In this document: positions 42,795 through 49,363 of the stretch, in pieces
Position numbering within the stretch: position 1 is the stretch's first letter
Layout of the letters: every line of letters begins with the position of its first letter
Assembly: GCA_902786665.1 (NCBI GenBank)
Contig: CADADN010000002.1
Location: 112,541-176,540 of the forward strand
Direction of reading: 5' to 3'
Length of the DNA stretch: 64,000 bases
Source of the DNA: an uncultured Prevotellaceae bacterium
GTDB taxonomy: Bacteria; Bacteroidota; Bacteroidia; Bacteroidales; Bacteroidaceae
Made by a program: the position numbers and the translations under genes
The notes under the pieces: generated by a model
What the model saw: only the letters and a program-made list of their open reading frames with translations
Told to the model about the DNA's origin: nothing
Databases searched by the model: none

Positions 42795-42970
42795 TATTTT
42801 CAATTTTCAATGTTGTGATTAAGCGAGAGTAGACCAAGCTTGCTTGATGAAGTCTGCCGAGCGTGAACAACATCGACCGAAGCTCAATCTTCAATCTTCA
42901 ATTTTCAATTTTCAATCTTCAATCTTCAATCTTCAATTTTCAATCTTCAATATTCAATTTTCAATATTCA
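42795..42970. repeat. TTCAAT array with third copy of the 79-nt palindromic element
   Basis: TTCAATTT units, the diverged element at 42806-42887 (three extra bases and a few substitutions), then TTCAATCT/TTCAATTT units to about 42970. The array supplies the stop codon and last residues of the GH106 gene. Confidence 0.9.
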
Positions 42971-45900
42971 ATAAAAACGCCTTTCCCAAGTCCGGCGGGA
43001 AGGAGGTCCTTCTCTGCGCGTCGGTATTTCGCGTTGGTCCAGATGCCGTCGTAGGGTGGCGTGCCGTTGTCGGAGCCTTGCAGGGCGTTGGCCCAGGTGT
43101 TCACCACTTCGATGCGCAGCGTGTTCTTCCCAGGGCGCACGGCCTTGGTGATGTCCACCAGGTGGGGTGGAAACCATGACGTGCCGCAACAGATGTCGTT
43201 GACATAGACGGTGGCGATGTCGTGCACCTCATTCAGGCGGAGCCGGATTTTGCCTGTCTCCAAGGTCTTTATGGTCTTTAAGGCCTTGCCCTTGAACTTG
43301 AAGGTGGTCTCATAGGTGGCGTGACCGGAATAGTATTTGATGGTCGGATCGTCATACTCCTGCCAACCCTTTCCGAGGTCGGAAGTGGTGTGCTGGCCGG
43401 TCGTCTCAAACGTCAGTTGCCACTCACCGCTCACCTCTGTCATTTGTGAGGGCTGTCGTCTGTAGTGGCGGCTGTTTTCTTGTGGGGTGAGTTTGTCTCG
43501 CGGATATTCTTTGTCGGTGACGATGAAGAAGATGGAGGCTCCAGGGTGAAGGGTGATGGTGTCGTTTGTCAGGCAGATGGTGTCGTCCATCGTGTCGTGG
43601 AGGTAATGGTGTTTTCCTTGTGCACGGCAGCGGGGGACGAAGGTGATGGCCGTATCCGTTGTGTTGCAGAGGAAATAATAGTCGGTGGCTGTAACGTTGT
43701 TGTCGTGGCGGTGGGTGAAGTCGATGCCTGGCGGCAGGATGATGTCGGGGGGTATGCCGAGGCCGGAGAGGTCGGCGGCGGTCCAGGGACGGTCGATGAT
43801 GGTGGCTCCCTGGCGGCGCAGTTCTTCGATTTTCTCGCTTCCCGTAATGATGTTGTGGGGGTTCATCTTGTGTGCGCCGGGCATCACGATGGCGGCGTAG
43901 CGCATGCCGTCGCGGGTGACGACGACACCGTCCTCCACGCGCATGCCGTCGAGCACGTCGTGGTTGAAGGAGTCGTATTTGTAGCCGTGGAGGGGGTTGA
44001 CCCAGTCTTCGGCCTTGGTCATGTTCTTCGTGTGGGTGACGCCCACGGGACTGGTCTCCAAGGGTTGTCCTTCATTGGCTAAGCGCAAGGCTTCACGGTG
44101 GAGCAACGAGTCACCGAAGAGGCCGGGGAGGATGTCGATGAGTCGCTCGGGCAGAAGGGCGCGCCGTGGCACTTCGTCGCCGATATAGACGGCGAGGTCC
44201 ACCACGGGTTGGCCTGCTTGGAGGTTTTTTTGCGTGAGGGTGACATATCGGGTGAAGGCGGGCATCTCGCGCCACCAGGTGTTGTCGCGCTGGAAGAAGG
44301 TGCCTATGCCGTCGAGTGTCATGCCGGGCTTGCGGTCGGGCCACGGGTTGTGGGTGTTCACATGTAACACGATGCTGTTGATGCCCAGGCAGTAGTTGCG
44401 GTCCAATAGTGGCTTGAGCAGTGCTGGTGTCTCGTCCCACGTCCCGCGGACCTCGGTGAACCCCTCGGCTTGGATGATGTCCTTCCCATAGGTGTGGGCG
44501 GCACTGATGGCGTCGAGCATGTCGTTGGGCTTGTCGTGCGTGGGGGAGTTGAGCCAGAACTCGCCCATGGGGAGGTCTGCGTGGCGGAAGTGGAGCAAGC
44601 CGTCGCTGACCATCGTGGGGGCCACACATTCGGCTGATAGTTTCACGCCATGAGCGCGGGCATACCTCTCCATTTCTGCAAAGAACACCTCGTCCACCAA
44701 TTCGGCGATGGTGAGGCGAATGTCGCGGAGCACGGAGTCGGCGCGCTCGCTACCACCGACTGGCACGCCGGCATAGACGGGCAGCCACGGCAGAAGGTCG
44801 TAACCGCGACGGCGTTCAAACTCTTGAGCAAACCGCTCGCCCCAGTTCTGGGAGCCGCATTCCCAACTGTCCACATGCAAGCGGTGGATGCCGTGGCCGT
44901 TGTTGTGTTGGAAGATGGTGTCAAACCAATGGGTGAACTGTTCCCTGATGGCTTTTTTTGAGAATTTGTCGCACTCCAGGCCGCGGCCGCCTCCTCCCGT
45001 GGCATTGGTGTGACCGGTGGAGGTGTGCCCCATGCGGAGCACGCGCCACAGGCCGGGGGGCAGCACGGCGGTGCCTCCGGCAGGGAGGATGGTGGGGGTC
45101 ATCTGATTATTCTGATTACTCCAATCACTCTGATTACTCCGATCACTCCGATCATTCCGATCACTCCGATTATTCTGTCCGCTCACTCGCCACACCAGTC
45201 CTGATTTGCCTTCATAGCCATCAACGACGGCCTCGCTGCCCAGTTGGAGGTCAGCCACTTTCAGCACCGGGCGCCATTTCGCGGCATCCAAGTCTTCGCT
45301 GCCGGGGTCGCTGCCCTCGGGTGTCCAACAAAACTTGAAAAAACGTGCAGTGGTGGCGGGGATGGAATAAGTGGCTTGTGCGTCGGTGTTCTGCCATCCT
45401 TGGCGTGCGGGTTGGATGTCGCACACATGGTCGAAATGGTCTCCGTCGGTGGAGGAGTAGACCTTCCACCTGTGGGCTTGGTAGTTGTTGCCGCCGGTGA
45501 CGATGCGGACATTTCGCAGGGTGAACGGTGCGTCATAGGTGAAAAGTATCTCGCATGGCTCCGTACTGCGGAAAGGAAATTCCACTGAGGCGACAGGTTT
45601 CGCCGGGTCGTGGGCGAGGGGGCTGCTCGGCAGGTCTTGTGCTCGCCCGCTGCTCAGTGGGAAGGCATACACCCCGATGTCCTCATAATAGCCTTGATAG
45701 GCTTCCGGTTGTCTCAAGGCGACGGCTTCTTTGCCACCTTTCACGATGGTGTCGGTCCACACCACCTTCTGCATCGACATTTCAGGTGTGATCCATGGCC
45801 CGCCGGCAAGGGCGAAGCCGTCGGAGAGATGGATGCCCATCTCCAGTCCCAGGCTGTCGGCCACGTGGAAGACGGTGTCCATCCGTTTCCACCATTCCGG

Positions 45901-46206
45901 CGACAGTTGGCGTGCCGTACCGCCATATTGCTCGCCGTCGCTCACGTCCTTGATGGGCATGAGGTAGAAGCCGGCGATGCCCGCATCCTTCATCGCTTGG
46001 AGGTCGAGGCGTATTCCCTCGTCGCTCACGCAGCCATACATCCAATACCAGAAGGTCCAGGGGCGGTTGTAACGAGAATTTTTGCCAAACACCTCGATGC
46101 CGTCGTCCTCCTGTCCCCACGACAAGGAGGGAAGGAAACACAGCAGCAACAGCAGTCTTTTGATGATGGCGTTCACGGCAAATACTTTTTTGACCCTTTT
46201 TGTCAT
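42961..46206 (-). CDS. Alpha-L-rhamnosidase, GH106
   Basis: 1081 residues. A signal sequence lies at about 15-31 (IKRLLLLLCFLPSLSWGQ). The family start is clear: NRPWTFWYWMYGCVSDEGIRLDLQAMKDAGIAGFYLMPIKDV, then RQLSPEWWKRMDTVFHVADSLGLEMGIHLSDGFALAGGPWITPEMSM. Later blocks include HVDSWECGSQNWGERFAQEFERRRGYDLLPWLPVYAG and GKDIIQAEGFTEVRGTWDETPALLKPLLDRNYCLG. The C-terminus is a beta-sandwich (IRLRLNEVHDIATVYVNDICCGTSWFPPHLVDI). GH106 removes rhamnose from rhamnogalacturonan side chains. Two oddities: a 9-bp repeat inserts SDRSDRS-type residues near position 345-370, and the last residues and TGA come from a TTCAAT array. Confidence 0.92.
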   Translation of the reverse strand: MTKRVKKVFAVNAIIKRLLLLLCFLPSLSWGQEDDGIEVFGKNSRYNRPWTFWYWMYGCVSDEGIRLDLQAMKDAGIAGFYLMPIKDVSDGEQYGGTARQLSPEWWKRMDTVFHVADSLGLEMGIHLSDGFALAGGPWITPEMSMQKVVWTDTIVKGGKEAVALRQPEAYQGYYEDIGVYAFPLSSGRAQDLPSSPLAHDPAKPVASVEFPFRSTEPCEILFTYDAPFTLRNVRIVTGGNNYQAHRWKVYSSTDGDHFDHVCDIQPARQGWQNTDAQATYSIPATTARFFKFCWTPEGSDPGSEDLDAAKWRPVLKVADLQLGSEAVVDGYEGKSGLVWRVSGQNNRSDRNDRSDRSNQSDWSNQNNQMTPTILPAGGTAVLPPGLWRVLRMGHTSTGHTNATGGGGRGLECDKFSKKAIREQFTHWFDTIFQHNNGHGIHRLHVDSWECGSQNWGERFAQEFERRRGYDLLPWLPVYAGVPVGGSERADSVLRDIRLTIAELVDEVFFAEMERYARAHGVKLSAECVAPTMVSDGLLHFRHADLPMGEFWLNSPTHDKPNDMLDAISAAHTYGKDIIQAEGFTEVRGTWDETPALLKPLLDRNYCLGINSIVLHVNTHNPWPDRKPGMTLDGIGTFFQRDNTWWREMPAFTRYVTLTQKNLQAGQPVVDLAVYIGDEVPRRALLPERLIDILPGLFGDSLLHREALRLANEGQPLETSPVGVTHTKNMTKAEDWVNPLHGYKYDSFNHDVLDGMRVEDGVVVTRDGMRYAAIVMPGAHKMNPHNIITGSEKIEELRRQGATIIDRPWTAADLSGLGIPPDIILPPGIDFTHRHDNNVTATDYYFLCNTTDTAITFVPRCRAQGKHHYLHDTMDDTICLTNDTITLHPGASIFFIVTDKEYPRDKLTPQENSRHYRRQPSQMTEVSGEWQLTFETTGQHTTSDLGKGWQEYDDPTIKYYSGHATYETTFKFKGKALKTIKTLETGKIRLRLNEVHDIATVYVNDICCGTSWFPPHLVDITKAVRPGKNTLRIEVVNTWANALQGSDNGTPPYDGIWTNAKYRRAEKDLLPAGLGKGVFIEY
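45105..45180. repeat. TCGGAGTGA 9-bp repeat inside the GH106 coding sequence
   Basis: On the minus strand eight ATCGGAGTG/ATCAGAGTA-like units in frame encode NNRSDRNDRSDRSNQSDWSN. The same unit is an intergenic array at 251-345. The protein reading frame is kept on both sides. Confidence 0.92.
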
Positions 46207-46785
46207 TCTTTGAAAAAATCATTAGCAATCCCTCAGTCTTCGCAGGGGTAACCTATTCCCCCTCTAAGATTAGAGGGGGCCGGGGGCGTTGACCGATTAG
46301 CCAACAATTTTTCAAAATCATACGGATAATCTCGCACCTTTATCTGCAAAAATAGTCAATTATTGCCAATCCTACAAAAAAAAGTCAGAAAAACTGAAAG
46401 GCCATTTCGGTTTTTCAGCGAATATCCGAAGTGGGAGGTATGATATTTCTTGTGCAGTATGCTAGAAACACCAAGGTTGATGAGTGAAAGAAAAATTGTT
46501 TTGCCGGAATGGGTGTTTTTTCTCCTATTCTGGTGATATTATTTTCAAAATTATTTTGCTGGAATAGATGTTTTTCCTACCCTTGTCACCACGTATGGAC
46601 TCAAGTCCAACAAATACAGCGGTCACATTCAAAAACTAAACCTTATGAAGGATTTGTTTTAGGTTGAGCCCTCGAATAGTTATGTGTCATTCCATATGAT
46701 ATATAGAATCAACTCCGTCCGTGATTCATGTAAAGGCGGATTCCATAAATCTATGAAATCCACCTCTGTTGGACGAAATCAGTAT
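46207..46785. other. Intergenic region between GH106 and HigA
   Basis: 579 bp with no credible gene. It contains a 9-bp hairpin CCCCCTCTA/TAGAGGGGG (46258-46279), the GH106 promoter (46347-46378), and an imperfect 40-nt direct repeat (about 46495-46537 and 46550-46590, both with ATT.TTTTGC.GGAAT). Confidence 0.6.
46347..46378 (-). promoter_or_regulatory. Promoter of the GH106 gene
   Basis: On the minus strand TTTG (46375-46378), 20 nt, TATTTTTG (46347-46354) followed by C. The leader to the start codon is about 135 nt. Confidence 0.65.
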
Positions 46786-47091
46786 TCATCCTATGGGTTT
46801 CAAAATCTCAATACGCATGCCAAGAGACGAGATCATCTGCCAGAACTTGGCTACACTCGGCACGATGTCGCCATTCTCCACACGCGAGATGTACGACTTG
46901 GTTGTGTTAGTCCTTCTTGCCAGTTCGGCTTGTGTCACTTTCGCCTCTTTCCGGGCTTCCAGCAACAGTTGGCCTGTGTAAAAAGCATAAGCCTCCTCAT
47001 CGAATTTGTCACGCTCTTGGGTGCCGGGGGCTCCAAATTCAGCAGCCAATTCGGCACTTACATCATAAATGGGTTGTTCCTTTTTGCTCAT
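46786..47091 (-). CDS. HigA-type antitoxin, XRE helix-turn-helix
   Basis: 101 residues. The C-terminal half is a helix-turn-helix (ARKEAKVTQAELARRTNTTKSYISRVENGDIVPSVAKFWQMISSLGMRIEIL) like HigA/XRE regulators. The N-terminal part (about 1-50) is acidic and probably binds the toxin. The start overlaps the end of the toxin reading frame by 29 nt, the toxin-first order typical of higBA. It should neutralise the toxin and repress the shared promoter at 47415. The antitoxin looks intact although the toxin frame is broken. Confidence 0.85.
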   Translation of the reverse strand: MSKKEQPIYDVSAELAAEFGAPGTQERDKFDEEAYAFYTGQLLLEARKEAKVTQAELARRTNTTKSYISRVENGDIVPSVAKFWQMISSLGMRIEILKPIG

Positions 47092-47410
47092 AATACTCTT
47101 TCCTAATCCTGATTGCCTTTTCTATTTCTGTTTTTGGCGTTTTCTGAGATTTTTTCTGAAAACCATGAAACAAGACCACTATCTGATCCTCGTCGAAAAT
47201 GAAAAACACCCTATAGATGTTGCTTTCGTATTTCATCCGTAATTCATAGAGATTTCCGTGCTCCTTGATGTGGCGGATGAATTTGACAGGCATACGGTCT
47301 TACGTTTCGAATAGAGATATGATGTATTTCACTTTTCGGCTCTCTTTCTGGTTCAAGGTTGCCAGAAAATCATGGTAGTAGTTGCCAAACGCTATCACTT
47401 TCCTTCTCAT
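47063..47410 (-). pseudogene. HigB/RelE-type toxin interrupted by an in-frame stop
   Basis: Reading from the ATG at 47410, 36 residues (MRRKVIAFGNYYHDFLATLN, then QKESRKVKYIISLFET) end at TAA (47300-47302). The same frame continues without shift: Asp, Arg, then MPVKFIRHIKEHGNLYELRMKYESNIYRVFFIFDEDQIVVLFHGFQKKSQKTPKTEIEKAIRIRKEYYEQK. Joined, this is a normal HigB-like toxin of about 115 residues, with the stop replacing a residue between ET and DR. One base change (TTA to TAA, for example) would explain it. The C-terminal part may be made from the ATG at 47293 (76 residues) but would lack the first helices and strand, so it is probably inactive unless read through. Confidence 0.8.
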
Positions 47411-47414
47411 GGTG

Positions 47415-47422
47415 CAAATTTA
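47415..47422 (-). promoter_or_regulatory. -7 element of the higBA-like locus
   Basis: On the minus strand TAAATTTG followed by C, perfect TAnnTTTG, ends 4 nt before the ATG at 47410. A near -33 (TTTC) lies 20 nt upstream. The transcript would be leaderless for the toxin frame. Confidence 0.55.
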
Positions 47423-48731
47423 TACATAAGTTTTAAAATAATGAAACTTTCTTGCCTTTTTTTCGAATATGGAAGATGAGGAACCAACTTTTATTGTCTT
47501 TTATGGCTACTCAATGTAACCTTCAGATAAGTGCTTTTAAGAAGGGCGAGGTACAATGGCGGTACAAGAAGGCCGTTTTGGGGGAGGTCAGTTCATCATT
47601 TGGTTTGATAAATATAGCCCGACAACAATATGGTGTAACTGTTGCCGGGCTGATGAAAATGAAGATTAGCTTCTATTAGTTAGATGATGCTACTGTCGAA
47701 TTTTGAAGAATTATCGTCGCAAACGACACGAACCTTACGCAATAGAGTTAGGAAATGACTTGTCCTTTCATCTCAAATTCCTATAAATTCATTATAATGG
47801 AAAATTCCAAAGGTGTGGTTGAAACGCCCTGAAAGGGCAACCTGCTCTAAGCCCAGGGCAACGCCCAGGGTTGTGGGAAAGGGGTGAATTCGCCCTGCAA
47901 GGGCAAAAGAATGGTTGGGTAAGGCTTTTGCCCTTGCAGGGCGATTGTTATATATCACACATAGATTCCCAGGGCATTGCCCTGGGCTGATATCTCGTTG
48001 GCCTTTCAGGCCGTCCGGCATTAATAATCCAACCACAGGTTGGAGAATTCTTTAATTCTCAAATTCGTGATAAAAAGGGTGGGAAAAAACAAAAATGCTC
48101 AATGAGTCAAACGCCAAGAATGTTCAATGCGTTGCGTCAATTTGTCGTGAGCAAAAGGTGTGCGCGCATATCCCCGCCCCTCTGTAGGGTCAGGTCTTGT
48201 GCCTGACCGCAAGGGGCAGGGGTGGGGTATTTGACCCAAAGGTTATTCTTGCGTTTTTCTAATATGACGTTTTCAGCGTCCGGGTGTAGGCATGGTCTCT
48301 TGGCGTTGAAGTTACAGACCCCACCCCTGACCCCTCCCCTTGAGGGGCGGGGATGTTGCACTCCGAGTGAATATCCCTGGGGGGCACGGTCTTTGGGCGA
48401 AGGTTGTTCATCAAATTTCAACCATACAGGTCGAAATTCTTTTCATCTGCTTATCAATTCTAAAATTCTTAAATTCGTGATAATAAAACTTTTACATAAT
48501 TTGTGAGGGTGGAAAACTTCAGCCATTAATCATATTTCCCGGCAAAAGAGTTTCTTTATTTGGCTCTCGACAGGTACATCTGAGTGTGGTACATCTAAGT
48601 GTGGTTAAAATACTCATGGGACAATATAAATGAGGTGTCCCGGAAGAGTTCGTAAGCACTATTGCGGCGCAGTCAAGATGGTTGAACAATCTTAACCAAA
48701 TCTTAAACTTAACCCACATTGCAGATTAATC
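47423..48731. other. Gene-poor region with remnants and palindromic repeats
   Basis: About 1.3 kb with no supported gene. A hairpin AGCCCGACAAC/GTTGCCGGGCT lies near 47616-47652. A large dispersed repeat is at 47815-48050, GC-rich inverted pieces at 48170-48420 (GGTCAGG...CCTGACC, CCCCTCCCCTTGAGGGGCGGGG), and a 15-bp direct repeat GGTACATCTRAGTGT at about 48573-48602. Confidence 0.6.
47815..48050. repeat. Dispersed palindromic repeat (GCCCAGGGCAACGCCC family)
   Basis: Contains a perfect 19-bp inverted repeat (47891-47909 and 47925-47943, core CGCCCTGCAAGGGCAAAAG), plus GCCCAGGGCAACGCCCAGGG and its counterpart CCCAGGGCATTGCCCTGGG, and GCCCTGAAAGGGCA/GGCCTTTCAGGCC. A second copy begins at about 63929 and runs off the window. 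Confidence 0.85.
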
Positions 48732-49126
48732 TTATGGAACTCCCTGATTTTCAGGAGGCGGATTTTTTGGAGGTGGATTTGGGCGTACCACGGATTTGAC
48801 CTTTCCAATGTGATTGGCGTTGATATCCAGCAGGCTGTATAGGACAGCCAGTTCCTTTTCCGCCTCGGTGCTCTGCCTCACCCTGACCCTGTCGCCGTCT
48901 CCATCTCTGCCGTGACAACGGCCTGCGCCAAGGCTATCCGCATGATTTCGCTCCATCGTATGTTGGGGTACTTCTTCAGCTTCAACCGGTACTTGGTGAC
49001 GGAAACAATCCAGTAAGCCAGCACGGCCAGGTTCAGGTGCGCCTTGATGCCGTCGTCCGTCTTGTGGTAGACGGGTCGTATGTCGAGGTCGCTCTTGAGA
49101 ATTCTAAAGGTCTTATGGGAAGCTTC
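48732..49126 (-). pseudogene. Remnant of an IS4/IS1634-type transposase (C-terminal part)
   Basis: Reading the minus strand from 49126 gives EASHKTFRILKSDLDIRPVY, then HKTDDGIKAHLNLAVLAYWIV, SVTKYRLKLKKYPNIRWSEIMRIALAQAVVTAEMETATG and a stop, the familiar C-terminal end of DDE transposases after the catalytic Glu. A frameshift near 48900 then continues the family pattern in another frame (RVRVRQSTEAEKELAVLYSLLDINANHIGKVKSVVRPNPPPKNPPPENQ) to a stop at 48732. The 5' two-thirds are gone. The broken edge coincides with an 11-bp inverted repeat (49107-49117/49128-49138). Confidence 0.8.
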
Positions 49127-49152
49127 TCATAAGACCTTCCTCCCCAGAAGGA

Positions 49153-49221
49153 AAACGTGTGAGCAAATCTTCAAAAATCAAATATAAAATGTATGTTTTT
49201 TGAAGATTTGCTCACACGTTT
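49153..49221. repeat. 25-bp perfect inverted repeat
   Basis: Arms 49153-49177 and 49197-49221 are exact complements (core CGTGTGAGCAAATCTTC) with a 19-nt AT-rich spacer. It lies between the transposase remnant and the 3' end of the GH2 gene. It may be a terminator or a relic of mobile-element ends. Confidence 0.9.
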
Positions 49222-49363
49222 CTTGTTATAGTCATTCATTCTTGCTGCTTTTGCAACAAAAAAACATAGTGGAAATGAAAAGGAATCTAGTCATTGGTCG
49301 TGAATATGAGATGGCGCAATTTCTTGCTGTACCACAACCTCCCCCTACGGCTTCTGGGGATGG

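Noticed and set aside
47452-47679. 75-residue open frame on the plus strand
   Set aside because: Composition and context (a hairpin within it, no promoter, no known family) do not support a gene.
48137-48421. 94-residue minus-strand frame with Pro/Arg-rich translation
   Set aside because: Made entirely of GC-rich repeat and hairpin sequence; not coding.
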